Origin: an uncultured Candidatus Saccharibacteria bacterium
GTDB lineage: Bacteria > Patescibacteria > Saccharimonadia > Saccharimonadales > UBA4665
Assembly (NCBI GenBank): GCA_946482285.1
Contig: CAMLQK010000001.1
Coordinates: 844,783-908,782, forward strand
Direction of reading: 5' to 3'
Length of the DNA: 64,000 nt
Below, one piece after another: positions 43,137 to 51,090 of the stretch. The first letter of the stretch is position 1. The number at the start of each line of letters is the position of its first letter. The notes below the pieces were generated by a model. The model searched no databases, was not told where the DNA came from, and was given only the letters and a program-made list of their open reading frames with translations. The translations under genes were made by a program, and so were the position numbers.

Positions 43137-45110
43137 CTACTGTACTGTAGCAGCCGTATACCACAGGGCGTTTTTGTTGCGTGCAAAGTCACTACCCGCA
43201 TGCGTGGAAAGTTCTATGACAATACATGGCAGCCCTAGACGCTCGCGCATCCAATCTTCCATGGCGCCAGTTGTATCATGTGCAAACGAGTTTCCTGTTT
43301 GCGAGCGAGGCACGGCACGGTAACGAGCGCGGCTTGCGTAGCCAGCCGCAACAGCTACCGAATCACCTGATTCATTAGCTTCCACGATAGAGGCTTTGCT
43401 GTGGTAGGAGATAACCAGCCGCGGGCGAATACGGGAAATATAATTGGCAATAGCTCGCGATTCAGGCTCAGACAGGGGATTGGGGCCACCGGCATTGGTC
43501 ACGGCGCTGCTACCAGGCAGCGTCACTTGTTGCTTCCAATCGTTGGAGGCGAAGTTGCGATTTATGTCGATGCCGTTGGCGTTCAAGCGGGAGTTAGCTG
43601 CATAGCCATCAGGGTTGACCGCAGGAATAACAATGATGCTACGGCCCGCAGGAATACGATCTGGATCACTATTCAGCTGGCTAAACCACTCATCCATTAA
43701 GCGTTTTGTACCTTGTTCGCTGCCGTGCATAGCGCCCATATACACAACATATTGGCTGCCTGTGCCAAATTGATATGCAGTGATAGGCCGACCCTTAACC
43801 GAGGAGCCGATAGTAAATGTGGTATAACAAATAGCCCGGGTGGAAAAACTCCAACCCGAGTCACCGCCAACGCCATACTGGTTCTGGATAGTATTGGCTG
43901 CTGTTAGGGTGACTTTGGCACACAGTGGAAGCGGGGCAGACGGACGTACAATAATCTGGTCGCCTCGCACTTCGCTGGCAAATGCAACGCCCACACCATT
44001 GACCTTGACTGTCAAAATCGGCTTTATGTCTTGATTTGGCATGACAGCTTGGTCTAACCTAAGCGTGAAAGTAGGTGTCCTGCTGATGTTACGACTGCCA
44101 ACACCAGAGCTTTTGATGCGTGGGCCGCCCGAAGTCGTAAATTGCATGCTATACACGCCTCCTTCAAGGCCGCTCAAGTCAGTAGCTTCCAGACCGTTTA
44201 GCCGTAGTTCATATGTCTTTTTGCGGGGAAGTTCCTGATGCATACGCACTACAATTTTTCCACTCTCATATGTGGTAGTAATGGGCACATTTGCTTCACC
44301 AGTGTCAGTTTTAGTCACCAATACGGCTTTCCCCACGGTTTTCAGGGGCTTGTCAGTGGTTATTGTCAGCATGCCAGGCTTGTCCTGCACAACCGCGCCC
44401 GGAGCAATGGTAGTGTGGGTAATTTTAGTTGGTGTGATTGTTTGGACTGCCACAGCTTTGGCAGCGCCCGCCTGTACCCCCTTGAATGAGCGGCTGACAG
44501 AAAGTGAATAGCGTTGGGCATATGCTAAGCCAAGTTTCCGGATGTCGCATTGGATTTGCATGCCCTTGTTTTGGCAAGGGTGGGTTCTGGTACCGTGCTT
44601 AATACTGTACGTAAACGTACTATCAACGTTACTGAGAGGCAGCGTCAGCGGACGGTCGGGTGGCACTTTGCGCATTGCATCCGACACGGCAAGTAGTGGG
44701 TAAGCTGGAGTCTTAATAACAATAGTGCGCTTGCCAACAAAACCAAAGACTTTTTCGTGGGCAATAGCAGTGGCATTTTGGCGTGGGACTTTGGCAGTGG
44801 TTACGCAAACGGTGCGGGCATACAGCGGAAGCGGGCCAATACTAAGACTCGCTGGGCGCGTAATGGCAAATGGCGTCTGGCCTGTAAACTGGGAAGCACC
44901 CGGCAGCAAACGAGGGCTGGCTACACACGATTGCTTGCTAGCAAAACTAACTGGCACCTGTTGCGCGGCATAGGTCGACCACAACAAAAAACCCGCCATA
45001 AAGCCACCGGCCAAGCTAGCACCTGCCAATAAGCGCCTGCGCCACAAGAGTGCGGCAAATTTATTTTCGGCAAGTTTATGCAGATACCGTTGTATATTTT
45101 TATAGTTCAT
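43137..45110 (-). CDS. Membrane-anchored M14 zinc carboxypeptidase with Ig-like domains
   Basis: 657 residues. N-terminal membrane helix after K-N-I-Q-R-Y-L-H-K-L, about 400 residues of beta-rich Ig-like repeats (I-T-T-D-K-P-L, T-P-T-F-T-L-R-L-D-Q-A-V), then an M14 domain. Zinc ligands are H462 and E465 (H-G-S-E) and H570 (I-S-Y-H-S), with R-N-F for substrate and E633 (I-V-I-E-L-S) as the base. MpaA-like members cut the gamma-D-Glu-Dap bond of murein peptides. The Ig stalk would carry the enzyme across the wall. Confidence 0.88.
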   Translation of the reverse strand: MNYKNIQRYLHKLAENKFAALLWRRRLLAGASLAGGFMAGFLLWSTYAAQQVPVSFASKQSCVASPRLLPGASQFTGQTPFAITRPASLSIGPLPLYARTVCVTTAKVPRQNATAIAHEKVFGFVGKRTIVIKTPAYPLLAVSDAMRKVPPDRPLTLPLSNVDSTFTYSIKHGTRTHPCQNKGMQIQCDIRKLGLAYAQRYSLSVSRSFKGVQAGAAKAVAVQTITPTKITHTTIAPGAVVQDKPGMLTITTDKPLKTVGKAVLVTKTDTGEANVPITTTYESGKIVVRMHQELPRKKTYELRLNGLEATDLSGLEGGVYSMQFTTSGGPRIKSSGVGSRNISRTPTFTLRLDQAVMPNQDIKPILTVKVNGVGVAFASEVRGDQIIVRPSAPLPLCAKVTLTAANTIQNQYGVGGDSGWSFSTRAICYTTFTIGSSVKGRPITAYQFGTGSQYVVYMGAMHGSEQGTKRLMDEWFSQLNSDPDRIPAGRSIIVIPAVNPDGYAANSRLNANGIDINRNFASNDWKQQVTLPGSSAVTNAGGPNPLSEPESRAIANYISRIRPRLVISYHSKASIVEANESGDSVAVAAGYASRARYRAVPRSQTGNSFAHDTTGAMEDWMRERLGLPCIVIELSTHAGSDFARNKNALWYTAATVQ

Positions 45111-45162
45111 GTTGCTGGCAATTATACCACGCGCAGGCAGCCACTATCTGTGAATACGTTAC

Positions 45163-46431
45163 CTAGTTAGGCTCTACGCTTCCTTCAGGATCTTCGTACG
45201 TGCCAATGTACCATTTGACGCCAGCCAGGTTGCGGCGGCCAGACTGCTGCAATACCCGCTCGACTCCCGCACCATAGCCACGGATAATATTCTCACGGCG
45301 TGCCGTACCATATGCACTGGCACCAAGTATTCTCCTGACATAGTTATGTACGTTATTGATCGCGTCAGCTAATGCTGTGGGATCCTCGCTCGCTTCAAGT
45401 ACAAGGGCCAGGGCACGTTTCCCGTCGCGGAGCATTACTTTATGGAGCAAGTCCAGTGCTTCGTGTGCCTGCATCCTGGTCGAGGGGTCTACGTTGGTAA
45501 CGCGTGCATACATCTCCGCCATGGGTTCCACCAAAGCAAGGGCTTCCTGCCGCGTATCTTTTATTTCTGGCTTCTGTAGCCCTTCGTACGGAAGGATACG
45601 TTTGGCCGCCAGGTGCTGCTGTTGAGGCAAGTCATGGATATCTACGCTTATTTCCGCATGAGCCAAAGAGTAAAGCCGGGCATAGGTGTCCGCAGAACAG
45701 ATAATGCCCAGAGTGGGTAGGATAGTATTCACATAACGTTCTGCGGCCGCTTTAAAGGCAGTGGGATGGTTGCCGTAAATACGCTTTTCGTCATCAGTCA
45801 ATGCCCGGCGCTCGTTGGTGTGCATTGCTTCCCAAACAGTTGCCATAAGCGTATTTGGCGTAAACCGGCGCTCAGGCTCTGCCCGCAGCGCTTCGACCAT
45901 CCGTACGAGCAAGCCAGACTCCGGCGCAGCCAAATCAACATAGTAACGGTCTGCGTCTACTGTTATAAGAGCGTGGTCCATGGTCCGCAAGTCGGTTTTG
46001 TTACTGTCAGCCTCGGTTACAGCCCGCACGCGGGCTTCGTACGCTATGTCAGCTGGCTTTTCCCGGGCGGCATGTTCCTCGGGAGTTGCCTTACGCATGG
46101 CCACTGCAAAACTTCCCAGCCGCACATCAAACGACCGTACAGGCCGCTCTAATATATCCAGACGCCCAATGGTTTCCATCCGTTTGCCCAGGCTGGCGAT
46201 GGTTGTGCCTTCAATGCCAGTTCGCTCCGTGATGTCCCACGTACTATGCACTCCAGGGCCGAATTCAACACACATCTGCGACAGACTGTTGGCCATCCTC
46301 TCTGTCAATTCAGCATCACGGTACCGCATAACATGCCACCCTTCTTCTGGGGGTTGGCGACTTACGTGGATCTCGTGTATTTCCGGAATTGCCGTTATAA
46401 GTGTTTCCTGCTCTGGATAGTGCTCGCTCAT
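45163..46431 (-). CDS. Hypothetical protein with winged-helix-like segment
   Basis: 422 residues from the ATG at 46431, set by CATACT seven bases upstream (leaderless). The part V-D-A-D-R-Y-Y-V-D-L through R-R-F-T-P-N-T-L-M-A-T-V-W looks like a C-terminal OmpR-type or similar winged helix, and an earlier T-G-I-E-G-T-T-I-A-S-L-G-K-R segment could be another helix-turn-helix. The rest is helical. Possible regulator; family not recognised. Confidence 0.55.
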   Translation of the reverse strand: MSEHYPEQETLITAIPEIHEIHVSRQPPEEGWHVMRYRDAELTERMANSLSQMCVEFGPGVHSTWDITERTGIEGTTIASLGKRMETIGRLDILERPVRSFDVRLGSFAVAMRKATPEEHAAREKPADIAYEARVRAVTEADSNKTDLRTMDHALITVDADRYYVDLAAPESGLLVRMVEALRAEPERRFTPNTLMATVWEAMHTNERRALTDDEKRIYGNHPTAFKAAAERYVNTILPTLGIICSADTYARLYSLAHAEISVDIHDLPQQQHLAAKRILPYEGLQKPEIKDTRQEALALVEPMAEMYARVTNVDPSTRMQAHEALDLLHKVMLRDGKRALALVLEASEDPTALADAINNVHNYVRRILGASAYGTARRENIIRGYGAGVERVLQQSGRRNLAGVKWYIGTYEDPEGSVEPN

Positions 46432-46474
46432 GCCAATTAGTATGCCATAGTAATTTAGTTTTTTGCTTTGTTTT

Positions 46475-47176
46475 TTACAATTTTGCAACAAACTGGTTCA
46501 GTATGGCAGCCAGCTCCGCAGGCTTGCTGAGCATTGGCAGATGGCCAGCGTCTAGCTCAGCCTTTGCGCCACCCAGGTTTTGCGCCATAGTCTGCTCCAA
46601 AGCCAAGCCAAATTCCTTATCACGCGTCAGTAATATGTATTGTCGAGGAACATCAGGAGCTGTAACGCCTACAGGCGTCGTGTATACCGCACGCGACTCC
46701 GCAGCAAAGGTCTGTACGACTTTGTCTGCAAGCGGCGTAGGAACATCGTTGCAAAGCCCTTTGCGAATAGCGGTCGCCGGTGGTTGCGTGCCAGCAAATT
46801 TCATTACCATACCAACAAAGGTTTTTTGCGGGAAGGGAAGACTGGACAGATACGAACCGCCGTTTCGGGGAATAGCTGCACCAACAGCGACAAACCCAGC
46901 AAGACGGTCGCCCAGCTGCTCAGCAACCCTCAGCGCCACTACGCCGCTCAGCGAGTGGGCAACAACCACTACATTATGCGGCTTAAGGTTGGATGCCTGG
47001 CTAATGGCAGCCTGGACGTAGTCATCAAAACTAAGCGTGTTCCGTTGGGCCTGGATTCCGTTGCGGTAGGGGAAGTCGACAGCGATATAGGGCAGCTGCA
47101 AATAAGCTGCGGTATCATTCCATATCCAAGCACCCAATCCTGCACCGTGAAGTAGTAAAAACCCTGTATTGCCCAT
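46475..47176 (-). CDS. Alpha/beta hydrolase, methylesterase-like
   Basis: 233 residues. F-L-L-L-H-G-A-G-L-G-A-W-I-W oxyanion loop, V-V-A-H-S-L-S-G-V-V nucleophile elbow, and D-A-G-H-L-P-M-L supplying the His. Closest in shape to the esterase/methylesterase branch (EstC, plant MES). A GGAAGGAA site precedes the ATG. Substrate unknown. Confidence 0.8.
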   Translation of the reverse strand: MGNTGFLLLHGAGLGAWIWNDTAAYLQLPYIAVDFPYRNGIQAQRNTLSFDDYVQAAISQASNLKPHNVVVVAHSLSGVVALRVAEQLGDRLAGFVAVGAAIPRNGGSYLSSLPFPQKTFVGMVMKFAGTQPPATAIRKGLCNDVPTPLADKVVQTFAAESRAVYTTPVGVTAPDVPRQYILLTRDKEFGLALEQTMAQNLGGAKAELDAGHLPMLSKPAELAAILNQFVAKL

Positions 47177-47350
47177 GTCGTTTCCTTCCTATATAACTTG
47201 GCTGCAGCCTATTATACGTAAGTAGGTTTCATAAATCACGGGTCGAACTTTATGGCATAATATGTTTTTTAACTCTACATTGACAGATTGCGTTGTAGAA
47301 TAAGCAAATTATCAGTATATTTAAAGCATTAACACTAAGGAATTTTTACT

Positions 47351-47782
47351 ATGCATATTCTATCTTTGTTCGGCCAATCATATGACACGACATATTACTC
47401 CTCAAATACAAGCGCGAGCGACGATGGTGCGGCATTGGTAATGTTTTTATTTGCGATACCACTGTTGGTTTTGATGCTTGTAGCGCTGTGGCGCATCTTT
47501 GCTAAAGCTGGTCGGCCAGGATGGGCAGCTTTAGTCCCCATTTACAATGCGTACGTCGAACTAAAGATCATAGGTCGGCCAGGGTGGTGGGTGCTTTTGT
47601 ACTTCATCCCACTTGTAAACATTGCAATCTCTATTATCGTAGCCATCGAATTGGGTAAAGCATTTGGTAAGAGCACGGTGTTCTCGTTACTGGCATTATG
47701 GCTGTTTTCACCCGTTGGCCAACTGATTATTGGGTTCGGCAAGGCAACGTACCAGGGTATCCCCAAACACGTCGAACTATAG
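47351..47782 (+). CDS. DUF5684-type membrane protein
   Basis: 143 residues, three to four membrane helices. The pattern W-R-I-F-A-K-A-G-R-P-G-W-A-A-L-V-P-I-Y-N followed by a second G-R-P-G-W-W-V-L and a late G-K-S-x-F-S-L motif is the DUF5684 family of small bacterial membrane proteins, function unknown. Preceded by AAGGAATT. Confidence 0.75.
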   Translation: MHILSLFGQSYDTTYYSSNTSASDDGAALVMFLFAIPLLVLMLVALWRIFAKAGRPGWAALVPIYNAYVELKIIGRPGWWVLLYFIPLVNIAISIIVAIELGKAFGKSTVFSLLALWLFSPVGQLIIGFGKATYQGIPKHVEL

Positions 47783-47854
47783 CGGTCGTCCTATCGCCTT
47801 TGTTGTTTCGTTTACTATGGCAGCAATGTTACCAGAGTGATACACTCGCCTGGT

Positions 47855-48793
47855 ATGGAAAAAGATAACATAGGCCTTCCCACCCAGAAGCGGCAGGCAA
47901 TAATAAGCCGGCGTACTATTCTAAAATGCATCTCTATTGGTGGTATTAGCGGCATAGCAATGAACTTGGAGGGCAGCAGCCCGGGTAATGTCGTACAGGC
48001 ACGCGAGCTTCAGGCGGTCCTGCAACCCTATGTTGAACCAGCCCGTGGCGATACCGCCAATCGCATACCGGAGTATCCGCTGCGTGGCCAAGTTGCCGTA
48101 GCGGGTAACAGCCGCATTACACATATGCCTCACAGCAACATCGCCTTTGCCGTTGTTCATGCTGGTTTTGTGGCAGGCGAACTGTCCAAATGGAGGCGGC
48201 AATTTAACGCAGAAGAACCAGACACAATGCATCCGGGCGAAGAAGAGCAGGCAGTGCTGGATATAGCTTCTGGCAGCCTTGGAAGCATCCCGGCACACCA
48301 AGCGCGCATGGCCAGGCTGCTTGCGGCGCTAGCAACCACCGAGCGGCCAGTACTCTCGTACATCGAAGAACCAGACTTGTACAATGCTGCACTACCAAGC
48401 AAACCCCTACAACCGCCAGCACAGGCTTTTCAGATTGCCACACTCGAAGCATCGGGCTATCCTGCTCCGACGGTCAGTTATATACATGGCGATAAAGTGC
48501 ATACTGACCAGCAAGAAACATACAGCCTATACTCAGCAATGCTTGATGCTGGCGTTGAAACGGTATTCGTGGCAGGGGAGTATAGCTTTAACCCATGGAG
48601 CAAGCAATCAGCCTGCCTGGGTGGTGTAGCACTTTCACTGCTGGACGAAGGATTTGGCGTACGCGGTATTGAGGGCGCCGTTTATCCCACCAGGCCACAA
48701 AAAGGCATTGAACGGGATTCTGAACTAGCTTATGCCCTGTATGACAATTCGATAACGCTTCACGAGGCCGTCCATATGACCAAAAATGCATAG
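47855..48793 (+). CDS. Tat-signal-like exported protein, unknown
   Basis: 312 residues from the ATG at 47855 (TACACT ends eight bases upstream, leaderless). The N-terminus has S-R-R-T-I-L-K followed by a moderately hydrophobic stretch (C-I-S-I-G-G-I-S-G-I-A-M), which fits a twin-arginine signal, with a possible V-Q-A cleavage site. The mature part is unknown. It contains E-E-P-D-L-Y-N and F-V-A-G-E-Y-S-F-N-P-W and no cofactor motif I know. The next gene follows 29 bases on. Confidence 0.55.
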   Translation: MEKDNIGLPTQKRQAIISRRTILKCISIGGISGIAMNLEGSSPGNVVQARELQAVLQPYVEPARGDTANRIPEYPLRGQVAVAGNSRITHMPHSNIAFAVVHAGFVAGELSKWRRQFNAEEPDTMHPGEEEQAVLDIASGSLGSIPAHQARMARLLAALATTERPVLSYIEEPDLYNAALPSKPLQPPAQAFQIATLEASGYPAPTVSYIHGDKVHTDQQETYSLYSAMLDAGVETVFVAGEYSFNPWSKQSACLGGVALSLLDEGFGVRGIEGAVYPTRPQKGIERDSELAYALYDNSITLHEAVHMTKNA

Positions 48794-48822
48794 GTACCTT
48801 ACTAAATAAATAGGAGACGACT

Positions 48823-49902
48823 ATGGCAAGCGCGGAAAACAGTACACACCCTATCACCAATGCTGATGTGCGGGAAATCATGAATAACATTGGCGAAGAC
48901 TTATGTTTTTTAGAGGAGCCGGAATTCATTTGTTACGGCCAGCCAACGTGGGTTGCCATTGGCGGCAGAACAACAAGCCCCGAAGACACTCTCGCAATTA
49001 GGCTCCGCCATACTACTGACCCGGAAAAATCACTTATTGACACAGCTGAGCAGGTAGACCTCATGTGTCGTTTGCGGCATTATGGTGCACAAGTGGTGGC
49101 ATTCCAGGATGAGCCATGGATTGAGCACGGCAGCAGCGCTATGCCCGGTGCTTTTGTTGCATCACTGTCGCGCTACTTGCCAGGCAAGGCCACCGATTAC
49201 CAGTATGGCGGTGCCATTGCAAGCCTGCACAATGCGAGTAGCTGTATGGATCTTTCCAGATACGGCCAGATGGATCCGCTACGTTCAATTACTTCAGTAG
49301 AGACAGCGATTGCCTTTGCCGAGCAGCGGCTTGTACAGGGCAATCCGGTGCAAATTGGGAAAGTAGCCGTTACGGCAGAGCACGTCGAGAAACTGTGGCA
49401 CACATTCAATATTGCAAATGGCCTGCGCACCCAGCTATTTGAACTTGCCGAGTACAACCATTCGCCGTTAGTCGTTGTACAAGAAGACGTTTATAGCAAC
49501 AATGCGGGTACCGACCATGCGGGAATTGGCACACTCATGGACGTAGACCCGTTTGTGGCGCCTGCTGCAATGGATTTTGGGCGGGTCATGAACGACTGGC
49601 AGCGCTTTAATACACCAGGCGCAAGCCGTGCCGATCATTTCGTGGATGGCTATCGAAATATAATTAGCAATGGCGAGCTGCCAAATGATAGTGAGCTTAA
49701 ACTGGCAATGCAGTACTCCGACCATCGTACTCCCCTAATGGTTACCAGCTTGGCTATCAATGGCGTCCGTACTGGCCACCAGGGTGACGAATGGCAACTT
49801 AATGAAGGCTTGCGGCGGCTTGACACTATTGGCATGCCGGAGCAGCCATGGTTCGCTGACGATAATACCCGGCGCATTGCCGACCGTGCAAAGCTACCAT
49901 AA
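48823..49902 (+). CDS. APH/choline-kinase-like protein, degenerate catalytic loop
   Basis: 359 residues. The order of elements suggests an aminoglycoside-phosphotransferase fold: a substrate-facing Y-L-P-G-K segment, S-L-H-N-A-S, then V-V-V-Q-E-D-V-Y-S-N-N where H-G-D-x5-N is normal, and T-L-M-D-V-D-P for the metal Asp, followed by P-A-A-M-D-F-G-R. The catalytic His-Gly is replaced by Gln-Glu, but Asp and Asn remain. Good AGGAG site. Kinase assignment is an inference; it may have lost or altered activity. Confidence 0.5.
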   Translation: MASAENSTHPITNADVREIMNNIGEDLCFLEEPEFICYGQPTWVAIGGRTTSPEDTLAIRLRHTTDPEKSLIDTAEQVDLMCRLRHYGAQVVAFQDEPWIEHGSSAMPGAFVASLSRYLPGKATDYQYGGAIASLHNASSCMDLSRYGQMDPLRSITSVETAIAFAEQRLVQGNPVQIGKVAVTAEHVEKLWHTFNIANGLRTQLFELAEYNHSPLVVVQEDVYSNNAGTDHAGIGTLMDVDPFVAPAAMDFGRVMNDWQRFNTPGASRADHFVDGYRNIISNGELPNDSELKLAMQYSDHRTPLMVTSLAINGVRTGHQGDEWQLNEGLRRLDTIGMPEQPWFADDNTRRIADRAKLP

Positions 49903-49913
49903 GGAGTAGTCGC

Positions 49914-51062
49914 CTACATGCCAGCATCGGGCGGCAAGGCAAACACAATATGGGCAGTATATAGCCCTGCTGCCCAACGGCGCACAAACTCTTCCCGCTT
50001 CAGTGTTTCGTGCGCACCGCCCCCACGCCCTGAATCGGGACTAAAGGAATCCCAGGCAGCGCGGTTTAAGGGGTTGTGAAATTCTACCTCGTGGTCATCT
50101 GCGGAAAGCAGTAGCACGGCGTGCAGCCTATCGGGTGACTGTTCGTCAAAGTTTTTAATGGCCAGCATTGCGTACGCATCCGACCCGGGGTATGCCTCCG
50201 AAACTTTTTGGACGCGAAGGGCAATGTCGTCGAATGTCGCTCCGATAAGTACTCTATTAAGTACGGTGCGGCCTGTTTGCTGTTTGAAAAATGGCGTTAC
50301 CAATGAGCGGAACAGGTGGCTTTCGCTAAAAGCACTGTTTTCATATTGGTACGTGTTAATAGCGTATTCAGCCGGAAGCTGCATTGAACTACCTGCGATA
50401 TCCGAAAAAATCATCCGATAGCAACTAACAGTACAGGCCAAGGCATTGATTTGCCGATAATACGGCGGCACGCTCAATACGCCATCTGGCATACCTTTTG
50501 CAAAATTGCCCGCATAATATGGGGCCAACTGCCGGATGTGCTTACCGTAACGAGGCCACAGCGCGTCGTAATCAATATCCGAAATGCCGTGGCGGTCAAA
50601 AATGCGGGTCAGCCTGGCGGTGTCTGCCACGGCAGGATGTCTGGAGAGCTCGGCGACCTCGTCCCTGCTAATTTCAGGGAAAAAGCCCTGCCAATCGGCA
50701 TCAGTATGCAGTAGTACCGACCGGGCAAACGGATATACAGACCCACGCGCCACCTTGGTGGGCGGAACTTCATCAACTGTGCTAAAGATTTTTTGCACCC
50801 ATACGTGCTCTGCATCCTCCAAGTGGTCATTAACCGGCACATACATATCGTCACTGGGCTGCGCAAGCTGACCTTCAGTTTGTTGGCGCTGGTAGCGGTT
50901 CATAACACGTTCGACAGTACGTCTGTCTGGCTGTAGTTCACCCAAGGGGATATATTTGCGCTCCATCACTGCTGACTCTCTGGGGGGTTCATAGAAGTCA
51001 TAGCATTGTAGCGCATTTACCGCGTTAAGCATATGTGCCACGCCAGCAATACATATTGACAT
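49914..51062 (-). CDS. Peptidase C39-like cysteine protease, putative
   Basis: 382 residues from the ATG at 51062, eight bases after AAAGG. Longer forms opening upstream would only mirror the divergent gene and are rejected. The C-terminal half shows P-P-Y-Y-R-Q-I-N-A-L-A-C-T-V-S-C-Y-R-M-I, like the catalytic Cys helix of C39 peptidases, and R-L-H-A-V-L-L-L-S-A-D-D followed by H-N-P for the His and Asp strand. N-terminal half unknown. C39 domains mature leader peptides or act on bacteriocin-type substrates. Moderately supported. Confidence 0.5.
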   Translation of the reverse strand: MSICIAGVAHMLNAVNALQCYDFYEPPRESAVMERKYIPLGELQPDRRTVERVMNRYQRQQTEGQLAQPSDDMYVPVNDHLEDAEHVWVQKIFSTVDEVPPTKVARGSVYPFARSVLLHTDADWQGFFPEISRDEVAELSRHPAVADTARLTRIFDRHGISDIDYDALWPRYGKHIRQLAPYYAGNFAKGMPDGVLSVPPYYRQINALACTVSCYRMIFSDIAGSSMQLPAEYAINTYQYENSAFSESHLFRSLVTPFFKQQTGRTVLNRVLIGATFDDIALRVQKVSEAYPGSDAYAMLAIKNFDEQSPDRLHAVLLLSADDHEVEFHNPLNRAAWDSFSPDSGRGGGAHETLKREEFVRRWAAGLYTAHIVFALPPDAGM

Positions 51063-51084
51063 AATTGCTACCTTTGTTTGTACT
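51056..51084 (+). promoter_or_regulatory. Promoter of WhiB-like gene
   Basis: TTGACA (51056-51061), 17-base spacer, TGTACT (51079-51084), six bases to the GTG at 51091. The -35 box overlaps the start codon of the divergent gene. Confidence 0.6.
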
Positions 51085-51090
51085 AGGTAC

